A stretch of 64,000 bases of DNA from Chitinophagaceae bacterium (lineage in GTDB: Bacteria; Bacteroidota; Bacteroidia; Chitinophagales; Chitinophagaceae): positions 1 through 64,000 of the forward strand of contig JADJFD010000002.1 in NCBI GenBank assembly GCA_016708765.1. The letters are read 5' to 3'. The notes beneath the pieces were generated by a model. It did not search any database, had not been told where the DNA came from, and saw only the letters and a list, made by a program, of their open reading frames with translations. The number at the start of each line of letters is the position of its first letter. Position 1 is the first letter of the stretch. This document shows positions 15,522-24,887 of the stretch, piece after piece. Made by a program: the position numbers and the translations under genes.

Positions 15522-15598
15522 GGCACATAACATCGAGATTTGTACAAGCAGGGTATGATGGAATACTAATTCCCCCGCCATAACAAAGTCCTTCTCGA
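15522..15598 (+). repeat. attC-like site J, compact form without spacer
   Basis: R'' GGCACATAAC (15522-15531), left stem GAGATTTGTACAAGCAGGG (15535-15553) and right stem 15572-15597 (CCCCCGCCATAACAAAGTCC, then TTCTCG) enclose only TATGATGGAATACTAATT. The apex GGAATACTAATTCC is the same as in sites C and F, so this is the same element with the roughly 120-bp spacer removed. It is the last member of the array in the window. Confidence 0.6.
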
Positions 15599-15786
15599 AA
15601 GAAATTAAACCCTTCATCATTCTTTTAATAAAAATGTCATCCCACATTTTGTGGCTTACATCTTTCGCCGTTCAATAAAAGACGAACCGCTGCAGCATGT
15701 GTTAGTTTGTAAAAGAAACAATTTACATATTTTACTTCAGTACAGTCTATCAACCTTTGTTATTACCTTCAATAACAATTTAAAGG

Positions 15787-16182
15787 ATGTGTGGAATGAT
15801 AACAGTAGCAAAGTTCATCGTCATTGCTTTCGGAGTATTTTTTATACTCGCTGGTTTTGTTATGCTACTGTATCCCAAAAGAGCAAGACAAACTTTACGA
15901 AAAGCAGGCAGCACCAACTTTATTAACTATGCCGAAATAACATTGCGGATGATACCCGCAGCAGCACTTATCTTGTATGCAGATTATTCAAAATACCCAA
16001 TGGTCTTTAAACTATTTGGATGGTTTATGCTGGCAACTTCCATTATACTTTACTTGGTTCCGCCAAAGCTGCATCATCAATTTTCAAACTGGTGTGCCGA
16101 TATGCTAAAGCCATTTTACTTTCAGCTACTATCGCCGTTTGCATTTCTATTTGGAGTAGCTATTATTTACTGTGTGATTTAG
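15787..16182 (+). CDS. Small four-helix membrane protein
   Basis: The product has 131 residues with hydrophobic stretches at about 5-28, 54-67, 74-90 and 108-130. PKRARQTLRKAGSTNFINYA lies between the first and second. The family is unknown, but the size and pattern resemble small DoxX- or DUF-type membrane proteins. ATG 15796 is an equally possible start. The stop is at 16,182, and its last bases overlap the end of the convergent Wzi-like gene. Confidence 0.6.
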   Translation: MCGMITVAKFIVIAFGVFFILAGFVMLLYPKRARQTLRKAGSTNFINYAEITLRMIPAAALILYADYSKYPMVFKLFGWFMLATSIILYLVPPKLHHQFSNWCADMLKPFYFQLLSPFAFLFGVAIIYCVI

Positions 16183-17864
16183 AAATCAAACTCTCTCCGG
16201 TGCATATTCCATCTTACACTAAATGAAATAACAGAGGTATTTGCCGTAGTTAATGGAGCCGTTACTGTTTTCTGATTTCGCACAATTGCATTCAGGTCAA
16301 GAAAAAGGTTTTCTCTTAACTCATAAGACAATAGAAAAGAACCATACAGCACATTGGTCTTCCAACCACTGCCAATATTGTAACCAAAATCTCCCACTCT
16401 TGGTGGTGGAACATTTGGCAGAAATATATTTCCACCAAAGCTGCGGCTACTACTGTCTCTCCCCTGCTGATAATAAATAAGTTTTGCAATAGCCGTCCAC
16501 TTAGGTGATGGTTGATAACGGGCAATGCCAATAAACTCTTGGAAGTTCGCCATAAGCGGATGCGCCAATGGTTGATTGTAATGTGTGTAGTTAGCTACCG
16601 AGTCACGATGCGAATACGTAAACGGACGAACTCTGTTATGCTCTATCTGCAGATCAAGATTGCTGATACCAAATGCATCAATGTATTTAGCACCTATTTG
16701 TATGCCCCATTTATTAGCCCACCATCCTCTATTTTGCTTTATTTCAGATAATAAAAATTCATCTAGCGAAAACTGTCCGTACAGTTGTAGTTTGCCTGCA
16801 AGATTTGCTTTTGCATCTATACCAATAATGGAGTTATCAAAACTACCATTCTGCTGCTCAATAGAGCGATAGAAAATGATTGGATTCAAATAACCAAAAT
16901 CAAATCGATTTGTTCGTCCAAACACTACGCCTTCAAACAAACCAATGTTCAGCCACTTGGTAACATTTATATCCAGATGATGCATAGCAGCATACTTCTT
17001 ACCAATTAAACGGTCGCCAATCTTATCATCTGCATTCTGCAATTCCATAAACAGGTTCTGGTAGTTGAACTTCCATATCCTTGTATTTAGTTTAAGGAAC
17101 ACAGAGTTGTTGCCAAAATCACTTAGCAATAAACTGCGATGTCCATTGCCAATAAAGTTTTTATCGTAACCAAATGTTACATCAATATACTTGGTTACGT
17201 TGAATGTAAAATAACCTCTTGCATCAAAATAATCTGTGCCGCCGGCTGCTTTAAAAGGTTTGTAATAACCTGCACCGGGTACTGCCTTTCGCATAGCAAT
17301 AAAATCCTGTACATACTTAGGTGCTCTTTCCTGGTTATCCGTAAGGTAAGTAAAGAAGCCAATCTTGTTAGCTATTTGCCCACGAACGGTTACTCCTCTT
17401 GTATTTAAAAATAAGTTGTCGGTGTTATTACTCTCTTTAGCGACAGTGTATTGTATAACTGGGTTCACCACCAGATCAAAATCCTTTACATGCACCTCGA
17501 ACAAATTGGCCGGAGTGGAATAAAACTTTCGTATGAATTTCTTTTTGGATAAATATTTTGAATGATCGGCAACAGGTACATATTCAAGATTGTTCATGTA
17601 CAATCTTTCAATATTATATTTATCAACTTTTGAAAGCTTAACACCAGGTTGCTCCACATAATGATTAACAGCATTTACCACATGCCTGCGGCTAAAGGGT
17701 TTTGTTTTGGAATAATTAAAGAACGAATCAGTACGACTCTTAATTTCAAGCCTTTCCATCAAAATATTCGCTTTATCACCCTGTGGTAAAAAAGTAGATT
17801 GAGAAAAAGCAGAAAATGGAAGCAGGATAAGGATAAGTCTTGAAAGGGTTTGTTTAAATTGCAT
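16179..17864 (-). CDS. Capsule assembly Wzi-like outer-membrane protein
   Basis: The product has 561 residues with a signal peptide (MQFKQTLSRLILILLPFSAFSQ). The N-terminal stretch NILMERLEIKSRTDSFFNYS and SKTKPFSRRHVVNAVNHYVE matches the periplasmic opening seen in Bacteroidota Wzi-type proteins. The rest alternates polar and aromatic residues as an 18-strand barrel would (DVTFGYDKNFIGNGHRSLLL, RYQPSPKWTAIAKLIYY) and ends VRWNMHRREFDF with a C-terminal Phe. It probably sits in the outer membrane and helps anchor or export surface polysaccharide. It is divergent from the dihydroorotase gene with about 25 bp between start codons. Confidence 0.7.
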   Translation of the reverse strand: MQFKQTLSRLILILLPFSAFSQSTFLPQGDKANILMERLEIKSRTDSFFNYSKTKPFSRRHVVNAVNHYVEQPGVKLSKVDKYNIERLYMNNLEYVPVADHSKYLSKKKFIRKFYSTPANLFEVHVKDFDLVVNPVIQYTVAKESNNTDNLFLNTRGVTVRGQIANKIGFFTYLTDNQERAPKYVQDFIAMRKAVPGAGYYKPFKAAGGTDYFDARGYFTFNVTKYIDVTFGYDKNFIGNGHRSLLLSDFGNNSVFLKLNTRIWKFNYQNLFMELQNADDKIGDRLIGKKYAAMHHLDINVTKWLNIGLFEGVVFGRTNRFDFGYLNPIIFYRSIEQQNGSFDNSIIGIDAKANLAGKLQLYGQFSLDEFLLSEIKQNRGWWANKWGIQIGAKYIDAFGISNLDLQIEHNRVRPFTYSHRDSVANYTHYNQPLAHPLMANFQEFIGIARYQPSPKWTAIAKLIYYQQGRDSSSRSFGGNIFLPNVPPPRVGDFGYNIGSGWKTNVLYGSFLLSYELRENLFLDLNAIVRNQKTVTAPLTTANTSVISFSVRWNMHRREFDF

Positions 17865-17889
17865 GGGTATTGGCTTTGATCAATTTAAG

Positions 17890-19244
17890 ATGAAACAAGA
17901 TATGCAAAAATACCTGATTAAGAATATACACATCGTAAACGAAGGCAGTATTATTAATGCAGATGTGTTGATAACAAATGGCAGAATTGATACCATTTTA
18001 CCACAGATAGTAAATGCTGGCGGCAACTGCATCGAAATAAACGGCGAAGGCAAATATTTATTTCCCGGATGTATAGATGATCAGGTGCATTTCCGTGAGC
18101 CGGGGCTTACACATAAAGCAACAATTTATACAGAGTCAAAAGCAGCAGTGGCAGGCGGTGTTACCAGTTTTATGGAAATGCCAAATACAGTGCCGAATGC
18201 ACTGACACAAGAACTGCTTGAGGAGAAATACAAGATTGGTGCACAAACATCATTAGCCAATTATTCTTTCTTTATGGGCACTGGTAATGATAATGCTGAT
18301 GAAGTATTAAAAACAAACGACAGGAAAAAAGACATCTGTGGCGTAAAAATATTTATGGGTGCCAGCACCGGCAATATGTTGGTGGATAATCCGAATACAC
18401 TAGATAAAATATTCCGGGAAAGTGAAGTGCTGATTGCTACGCATTGTGAAGATGAAAAATTATCCGGCAGAACCTTGAAAAAGCAAAAGCATCCGGCAGG
18501 GAATTGACTGCGGCTGACCATCCCATCATTAGAGATGAAGAAGTGTGTTACGAATCTTCGCTGTATGCCATACAGATAGCAAAAAAATATAACACTAGGC
18601 TGCACATCTTGCATATAACAACAGAAAGGGAATTGCAACTCTTTACTAATATGTTCCCATTAAAAGATAAACGCATTACTGCCGAAGTATGTGTGCATCA
18701 TTTGCATTTTACCAGCGATGATTATGCAAGACTTGGTAACCAGATAAAATGTAATCCCGCCATAAAAGCCCCGCATAATAAAGAAGCATTGTGGAACGCT
18801 TTGCTGGATGATAGGCTCGATGTAATTGCGACCGACCATGCACCACATACCTGGGAAGAAAAAAATGAACCTTATTTAAAAGCTCATGCAGGATTGCCAT
18901 TAGTGCAGCATCCTTTACAATTAATGTTGCATTATTATAAAGAAGGAAGAATAAGTTTAGAAAAAATAGCAGAAAAGATGAGCCATGCCGTGGCAGATTG
19001 TTTCCAGATACAAGAAAGAGGCTATATTAGAGAAGGCTATCATGCAGATCTTGTAATTGTAGATATGAATAGCAGTTCAACAGTAACTAAAGAAACCATT
19101 TTATATAAATGCGGCTGGAGTCCGTTAGAAGGATTTGAATTTCCGGCAACTATCACTCATACTTTTATAAACGGACATTTAGCTTATGGAATCAAGGGAT
19201 TTAATGAATCTCAAAAGGGACAACGACTAGTTTTTGACAGATAA
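17890..19244 (+). pseudogene. pyrC: Dihydroorotase (pyrimidine synthesis), frameshifted as read
   Basis: Two overlapping frames together give a full dihydroorotase of about 450 residues. The first has GCIDDQVHFREPGLTHKAT, SFMEMPNTVPN and KIFMGASTGNM. The second has ELTAADHPIIRDEEVCYE, LHILHITTERE, EVCVHHLHF and DVIATDHAPHT. The break is an A5 run at 18,455-18,459: one more A gives EDEKIIRQNLEKAKASGREL and joins the frames. The enzyme makes dihydroorotate from carbamoyl-aspartate in the cytosol. As the gene should be essential unless pyrimidines are supplied, a base-calling error is likely. The usual HxH is QVH here. ATG 17,890 is chosen; 17,863 and 17,902 are alternatives. Confidence 0.85.
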
Positions 19245-19255
19245 CCGGCAATAAC

Positions 19256-19309
19256 CAATAGTGAATATCCATTAAATTTTACCTATTCACCATTGACTAT
19301 TCACTATTG
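19256..19309. repeat. Inverted repeat between pyrC and the MutS-like gene
   Basis: CAATAGTGAATA (19,256-19,267) and TATTCACTATTG (19,298-19,309) are perfect complements with a 30-base loop. The right arm is also a direct repeat with TATTCACCATTGAC just before it. With no T run it is not a clear terminator. It is a simple dispersed palindrome; its role is unknown. Confidence 0.5.
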
Positions 19310-19321
19310 ACCAAACACACT

Positions 19322-20638
19322 ATGCAAATAGACAATACATCATTCAGCGACATATCAATATTTCATACTGAAGAAGAGTTTTCCATCTTTCATAAGCTCA
19401 ACTTTACCCGTACCGTTGGTGGTAGAGAATGGCTGCGCAAATTCTTTAGTGAGCCACATGACAGCCTTGATAAAATATTAGGCACACAGAAAGTGATCCG
19501 TACTTTTATGGAGCATGTAAAAGACTGGCCAACGGATATAAGTAACGGCACTATGCTAGTGATGGATAAGTTTTTGGATTATCCGCTTGATCCCATCAGC
19601 GAAGCCCCAGCTTCTTTCAACAATATGTTTTACAAATGGCTGCATAGTGAAGACTACGCCATGGTAAAATATTCTATGACGCATTTTGCAGACTTCTACA
19701 GAGGCATAAAAAAGATTGCAGAGTTACTTAACAACCTTGACCTTCCTGCTAATATTCAATTATACATTGACCGCATAAACGGACTTTTAAAACAACCACC
19801 ATTAGAAAGGCTATCTGAAACAGAGCATGGCGATAAATTCTCGGTGAGGCAGAATTTATATTTCGGTTTTCATCTTCGTGGCAACTATAAAACAAACACA
19901 CTGGAGATGATAGATATCTTCAGCCGCCTGGATGCATGGTACTCAATGGCAGTAGCCGTAAAAACGTATAACTTATCCTTTCCAGAATTTGCAGAGCAAC
20001 AAACACCATTGGTAGATGCAAAAGGATTGTACCATATTTTATTACCAAAGCCTGTCCCCTACGATCTTCAAATGAATCCAGAGCATAATTTTCTTTTTTT
20101 AACCGGAGCAAATATGGCTGGTAAGAGTACTTTGATAAAAGCAGTTGGCTCTGCAGTTTTCCTTGCTCATATTGGCATGGGTGTACCAGCAAAAAAAATG
20201 AAGCTCACTTTGTTTGATGGCTTGCTGAGTAATATCAACGTAGTAGATAATATTGCCAAAGGTGAAAGTTTTTTCTTTAATGAAGTGCAACGGATAAAAA
20301 ATACCATTGAAAAAATAAATAATGGAAAGAAATGGTTGGTGTTGATTGATGAATTATTTAAAGGCACCAATGTGCAGGATGCCATGAAGTGTTCGCTTAC
20401 GGTTATTAAAGGCTTGATGAAAATAAAGAACTCTCTGTTTATCCTTTCCACCCACTTATACGAAATAGGTGAAGAGTTGAAAGAATACCCTAGCCTCTCC
20501 TTCCGTTATTTCGAAACGAATGTAAATAATGAACAATTAGAATTCAGCTACCAGCTAAAAGAGGGCATTAGCGAAGACCGGATTGGCTATATGATTTTGA
20601 AGAGGGAAAAAGTGGTGGAGATGCTGGAAAAGTTGTAA
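19322..20638 (+). CDS. MutS-family DNA-binding ATPase (lacks mismatch domain I)
   Basis: The product has 438 residues. The C-terminal half is the MutS ATPase: Walker A TGANMAGKSTLIKAVGSA (about 261-278), SFFFNEVQRIKN, Walker B WLVLIDELFKGTN, and STHLYEI. The N-terminal half is helical, like the clamp and lever domains, and no mismatch-recognition domain precedes it. Short MutS-like proteins of this kind are widespread in Bacteroidota; their DNA target is unclear, so the name mutS is not used. ATG 19,322 is chosen over TTG 19,307, which lies in the upstream repeat. Confidence 0.8.
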   Translation: MQIDNTSFSDISIFHTEEEFSIFHKLNFTRTVGGREWLRKFFSEPHDSLDKILGTQKVIRTFMEHVKDWPTDISNGTMLVMDKFLDYPLDPISEAPASFNNMFYKWLHSEDYAMVKYSMTHFADFYRGIKKIAELLNNLDLPANIQLYIDRINGLLKQPPLERLSETEHGDKFSVRQNLYFGFHLRGNYKTNTLEMIDIFSRLDAWYSMAVAVKTYNLSFPEFAEQQTPLVDAKGLYHILLPKPVPYDLQMNPEHNFLFLTGANMAGKSTLIKAVGSAVFLAHIGMGVPAKKMKLTLFDGLLSNINVVDNIAKGESFFFNEVQRIKNTIEKINNGKKWLVLIDELFKGTNVQDAMKCSLTVIKGLMKIKNSLFILSTHLYEIGEELKEYPSLSFRYFETNVNNEQLEFSYQLKEGISEDRIGYMILKREKVVEMLEKL

Positions 20639-20744
20639 AAAAAATAATGTCATTACTGCCAAAAAAAACCACTATTCTCCTCTGAAAAACATCAACTTTT
20701 AACAGGATTTCAGGCATAAAATTGTTATATTTACAAAGCGAAAA

Positions 20745-21005
20745 ATGAACAAAGAAAGACCTCATATTATCAATACTGCCCTTCTGTGGGAATACGATTT
20801 GGACACATTTAATTATGACAAATCATTTAAAATTGTAATTGAACGGGTATTGCAAATGGGCAATCTTGAAGAATGGAGAAACATGGTTAACTATTATTCC
20901 AGAGAACAGATTCTGGCAACAATTGAATGGAGTGCCCAGTTAGATAAACGAGATAAAGATTTTTCAAAATTCTTCCTCAACTCCGGCTTTTTACATGCTG
21001 CATAA
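20745..21005 (+). CDS. DUF6922-like protein, possible antitoxin partner
   Basis: The product has 86 residues. ALLWEYDLDTFNYDKSFKIV, then VIERVLQMGNLEEWRNMVNY and STYSREQI-like YYSREQILATIEWS, is the layout of the short DUF6922 proteins that precede AbiEii-type nucleotidyltransferases in Bacteroidota. It overlaps the next gene by 11 bp, so the two are coupled. An antitoxin or accessory role is inferred from this pairing. A TATATTTAC sequence about 20 bp upstream may be the promoter. Confidence 0.65.
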   Translation: MNKERPHIINTALLWEYDLDTFNYDKSFKIVIERVLQMGNLEEWRNMVNYYSREQILATIEWSAQLDKRDKDFSKFFLNSGFLHAA

Positions 21006-21639
21006 AGATTCATTTATAATCGATCCTGCCACTTTTAGTTTAATTCAGGAATTGCAGGCAATACCAGAATTAAAGAAATTCTACTTAGTTGGCGGCACAG
21101 CACTTGCCTTACAACTTGGCCATAGAAATTCAATTGATATTGATCTGTTCTCTATTAAAGAATTTGATGACACTGAAATAATGGATATATTAAATTCAAA
21201 ATATTCAGTACAAGAAATATTTCGTCGAAGCAATACAATTATCAGCCTTGTCAACAATATTAAAACAGATTTCATCCGCCATAATTATCCTTTGCTTATA
21301 CAACCAATAACAAAAGATGGCATTACATTCTTAAGCAAAGAAGATATTGCAGGCATGAAATTCCATGCTATTATTCAAAGTGGTAAAAGGCTTAAAGACT
21401 TTATAGATATTTATTTTCTACTGGAGCATTTCAGCATGCAACAGTTGGTTGGGTTTTTCTCGTCAAAATATACATACTCCAACCCTATGATTGCGATGAA
21501 GGCGGTTAACTATTTTGATGATATTGATGAAAACATTGATCCGCCAAAAATGTTGAACCCTCTTTCGGTAAAAACAATAACAGACAGGATTAAGGAAGCC
21601 ACTTTACATCCTGAGAAAATATTCAATCAGAAGAAATGA
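20995..21639 (+). CDS. AbiEii/AbiGii-like nucleotidyltransferase
   Basis: The product has 214 residues. FYLVGGTALALQLGHRNSID and IDLFSIKEF form the GG..L.L..R.S.DIDLF nucleotidyltransferase signature, and FLSKEDIAGMKFHAIIQSGK with RLKDFIDIYFLLEHF matches the conserved K..D..D motif of AbiEii-like proteins. Known AbiEii toxins modify tRNA or other targets with NTP. Here the small upstream partner suggests a toxin-antitoxin or abortive-infection module. The stop overlaps the start of the following peptidase by 4 bp (ATGA). Confidence 0.75.
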   Translation: MLHKDSFIIDPATFSLIQELQAIPELKKFYLVGGTALALQLGHRNSIDIDLFSIKEFDDTEIMDILNSKYSVQEIFRRSNTIISLVNNIKTDFIRHNYPLLIQPITKDGITFLSKEDIAGMKFHAIIQSGKRLKDFIDIYFLLEHFSMQQLVGFFSSKYTYSNPMIAMKAVNYFDDIDENIDPPKMLNPLSVKTITDRIKEATLHPEKIFNQKK

Positions 21640-23237
21640 CACGATATCTTTTATTAATTTTTTGCTTTTTCACTTTTAGCGTAGCTGGTCAATCACAAAG
21701 CAATATTGATGTGTTGCATTATAAATTTACTATTGAGCTGAATGATGATAATGATACTATTTATGGCAGAGCAGATATAACTGTAAAATTTCTGGAATCT
21801 TCCAACCGGCTTGAATTTAATCTTGTGCAACCTGATAAAAAAGGGAAAGCGATGTCGATTGTGAATATTATAGGACCCAATGCAAAGAATGCATTAGCTG
21901 ATCCCGGATTACGACTATGCCAGATTGATCTATCCAAAAAAACAGCTGTCAATGATACTGCAACATATACCATCATATATAAAGGTATTCCTGAAGATGG
22001 TCTCATCATTTCCAAAAACAAATACGGTAAAAGAACATTCTTTGCCGATAACTGGCCCGACCGTGGACATAACTGGATACCTTGCAAGGAAGATCCTGCC
22101 GATAAAGCATCAGTAGAATTTATTGTTACCGCTCCGCAACATTACCAGGTTATATCCAACGGCATTCAAATAGAAGAAACGAATCTTGTTGACAATAAAA
22201 AAAGAACACATTGGAGAGAAGATGTTCCCATCTCCACCAAAGTAATGGTAATTGGCGTTGCAGATTTCGCCGTAAATCTTTCAGGCACTATTAATGATTG
22301 CATTCCTGTTTACAGTTGGGTGTATCCCGAAGACAGAGACAAAGGATTTTACGACTATGCACAAGCGGCAGAAATACTTCCCTGGTTTATAAAAAACGTA
22401 GGGCCGTATGCTTATAAAAAGTTAGCCAATGTACAATCAAAAACCAGGTTTGGTGGTTTGGAAAATGCCAATACTATATTCTATTCCGAACACTCTGTAA
22501 ACGGCAATCGACAATCAGAGTCGTTAATGGTTCATGAAATTGCTCATCAATGGTTTGGTAATTATGCAACTGAAAAATCATTTGCTCACTTATGGCTGAG
22601 CGAAGGCTTTGCTACTTCTATGACTATCCTTTACATGGAAAATAAATATGGAAAAGACACTGCTATTGCCATGCTAAAAGAAGACAGAGATCAAGTCATT
22701 GATTTTGGCAAAAGAAACGCATTACCTGTGGTAAACAATACAAAAGATTTTATGACATTGCTAAATGCCAACAGTTACCAAAAAGGAGGTTGGGTGTTAC
22801 ATATGCTTCGCCGTGAGTTGGGTGATTCAATATTCTGGAAAAGTATACAGCTCTATTATTCAACGTATGGAGGAAGTGTAGCAGATACAGATGATTTGCG
22901 AAAAGTATTTGAGAAAGTTTCAGGGAAAGATCTAAAACAATTCTTTCAGCAATGGTTATTTACAGCTGCTAATCCCAATCTTAAAATCAACTGGAATTAT
23001 AATGCTTCCAGCAAGAAATTAAACATAACCACAGAGCAGCTACAAAAAGGCGAGGCTTTTCAATTTCCATTAGAATTTGGTATTTATACTGAAAAAGGGA
23101 AACCTTCTCTTCAAAAAATAGCTATTTCTAAAAAATCGGAAACCTTTACGCTTACTTTAGTTACCAAACCTGAGAGCATTGTTGCAGATCCGAATATTTC
23201 ACTGCTTTTTGAAGCAACTGTTTCAGAAATCAAATAA
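21636..23237 (+). CDS. M1-family zinc aminopeptidase, secreted
   Basis: The product has 533 residues with a signal peptide (MTRYLLLIFCFFTFSVAGQ). The exopeptidase motif is GGLENANTIFYSE. The zinc site MVHEIAHQWFGN (about 296-307) is followed 18 residues later by the third ligand in HLWLSEGFATSM, so the enzyme looks active. It would trim peptides in the periplasm or outside the cell. It is shorter than full M1 enzymes, lacking the large C-terminal helical domain. The start overlaps the AbiEii-like stop by 4 bp, probably by chance of gene packing. Confidence 0.85.
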   Translation: MTRYLLLIFCFFTFSVAGQSQSNIDVLHYKFTIELNDDNDTIYGRADITVKFLESSNRLEFNLVQPDKKGKAMSIVNIIGPNAKNALADPGLRLCQIDLSKKTAVNDTATYTIIYKGIPEDGLIISKNKYGKRTFFADNWPDRGHNWIPCKEDPADKASVEFIVTAPQHYQVISNGIQIEETNLVDNKKRTHWREDVPISTKVMVIGVADFAVNLSGTINDCIPVYSWVYPEDRDKGFYDYAQAAEILPWFIKNVGPYAYKKLANVQSKTRFGGLENANTIFYSEHSVNGNRQSESLMVHEIAHQWFGNYATEKSFAHLWLSEGFATSMTILYMENKYGKDTAIAMLKEDRDQVIDFGKRNALPVVNNTKDFMTLLNANSYQKGGWVLHMLRRELGDSIFWKSIQLYYSTYGGSVADTDDLRKVFEKVSGKDLKQFFQQWLFTAANPNLKINWNYNASSKKLNITTEQLQKGEAFQFPLEFGIYTEKGKPSLQKIAISKKSETFTLTLVTKPESIVADPNISLLFEATVSEIK

Positions 23238-23293
23238 AGGCATACCACTTTCCGGTAATAACGCAAACCGTTAATTCTTTTTATCTTCAACCC

Positions 23294-24841
23294 ATGCTTG
23301 TAAAAACATTTGGCAGTGCCGTATACGGCGTGGACGCAATTACCATTACCATCGAAGTAAACTGGTTAACAACCGGTAAAGACCCGATGATTGTTGGCTT
23401 GCCGGATAATGCTGTAAAAGAAAGTTTGCACCGTGTAGAAAGTACTTTTAAAACGAACGGCTACAATATGCCCCGCACTAAAGTGGTGGTAAATCTTGCA
23501 CCTGCTGATATTAAAAAAAGTGGAACACCATTTGATTTGCCGATTGCATTAGGAATATTAGCCGCCTCCAAACAAATTGAAAATGCAGAAGCATTGAGCA
23601 ACTATGTCATCATGGGTGAGTTATCACTCAATGGTGAAATACGTTCTATAAAAGGTGCATTACCTATTTCAATACAAGCAAGGAAAGAAGGATTTAAAGG
23701 ATTGATTCTTCCGAAGATGAATGCAAAAGAAGCAGCCATGGTCAATAATCTTGCCGTGTATGGAGTTGAAAACATCAAACAGGTAATTGATTTTTTTGAG
23801 AATGAAGAAAAAGGACTTGAACCAACTATTGTAAATACCAGAGAAGAGTTTGCTCATTCACAATCTGATTTTGAAATAGATTTTGTAGATGTAAAAGGAC
23901 AGGAAAATATAAAGAGAGCTTTGGAGATTGCTGCAGCTGGCGGACATAATGCAATTCTTATCGGCCCGCCCGGCGCAGGTAAAACAATGCTGGCAAAAAG
24001 ATTACCAACTATACTTCCTCCACTTTCTTTGCAAGAGGCATTGGAAACAACAAAGATTCATTCCGTTGCTGGCAAATTGCCAGAGAATGCAACATTGGTT
24101 TCCAGAAGACCGTTCCGTTCACCACATCATACTATCAGCGATGTAGCATTGGTTGGTGGAGGTGGCAATCCACAACCCGGTGAAATTTCATTAGCACATA
24201 ACGGTGTATTGTTTCTAGATGAACTGCCTGAATTTAAAAGAACGGTGCTGGAAGTAATGCGCCAACCGATGGAAGAAAGAAAAGTAACTATCTCCAGAGC
24301 AAAAGTTGCTGTTGACTTTCCTACATCTTTTATGTTGATGGCCAGTATGAATCCCTGCCCTTGCGGTTTTTATAATCACCCGGAAAGAGAATGCACCTGT
24401 CCGCCGGGAGCAGTACAGAAATATCTGAATAAAATTTCCGGACCGCTATTAGACAGAATTGATCTGCATGTGGAAGTTACTCCTGTTGCTTTCAATGAAT
24501 TATCTTCCACAAAACCACAAGAAAACTCTGCTACCATACGAGAAAGAGTAATCGCTGCCAGAGAAAAGCAAGCGGAACGATATAAAGAAAATCCTGGTAT
24601 TTATTGCAATGCACAGATAAGTAGTAAAATGCTAAAAGAAATTTGTGTAATTAACCAGGTTGGTGCTAATCTTCTAAAAACGGCTATGGAAAAACTGAAT
24701 TTATCCGCCAGAGCTTATGACAGAATATTAAAAGTGTCCCGAACGATTGCCGATCTTTCTTTATCGGACGATATCAAACCAGAACATCTTGCAGAAGCGA
24801 TTCAATACCGCAGTCTAGACCGGGAAGGTTGGGCCGGATAA
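23294..24841 (+). CDS. YifB/ComM-family magnesium-chelatase-like AAA+ ATPase
   Basis: The product has 515 residues. The N-terminal Lon-protease-like fold (MLVKTFGSAVYGVDAITITI, APADIKKSGTPFDLPIALGI) is followed by the chelatase-type AAA+ core: Walker A GPPGAGKTMLAKRLP (about 222-236), FRSPHHTISDVALVGGG, Walker B LFLDELPEF, and a zinc-like MNPCPCGFYNHPERECTCPP. The C-terminal helical part has LSARAYDRILKVSRTIADL. In other bacteria ComM is a branch-migration helicase used in natural transformation; that role is inherited by similarity only. The length is normal. Confidence 0.9.
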   Translation: MLVKTFGSAVYGVDAITITIEVNWLTTGKDPMIVGLPDNAVKESLHRVESTFKTNGYNMPRTKVVVNLAPADIKKSGTPFDLPIALGILAASKQIENAEALSNYVIMGELSLNGEIRSIKGALPISIQARKEGFKGLILPKMNAKEAAMVNNLAVYGVENIKQVIDFFENEEKGLEPTIVNTREEFAHSQSDFEIDFVDVKGQENIKRALEIAAAGGHNAILIGPPGAGKTMLAKRLPTILPPLSLQEALETTKIHSVAGKLPENATLVSRRPFRSPHHTISDVALVGGGGNPQPGEISLAHNGVLFLDELPEFKRTVLEVMRQPMEERKVTISRAKVAVDFPTSFMLMASMNPCPCGFYNHPERECTCPPGAVQKYLNKISGPLLDRIDLHVEVTPVAFNELSSTKPQENSATIRERVIAAREKQAERYKENPGIYCNAQISSKMLKEICVINQVGANLLKTAMEKLNLSARAYDRILKVSRTIADLSLSDDIKPEHLAEAIQYRSLDREGWAG

Positions 24842-24887
24842 TTTGTTGTACCTATTATTGATTCTTAACTACTTTCGATTTCTTAAA

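Noticed and set aside
3184..15598. CRISPR array as an explanation of the repeats
   Set aside because: The repeats are hundreds to thousands of bases apart, have divergent stems and enclose genes. No cas gene is present.
18455..18459. Programmed frameshifting in pyrC
   Set aside because: The site is not a canonical slippery heptamer, and no relatives are known to use recoding there; a missing A is simpler.
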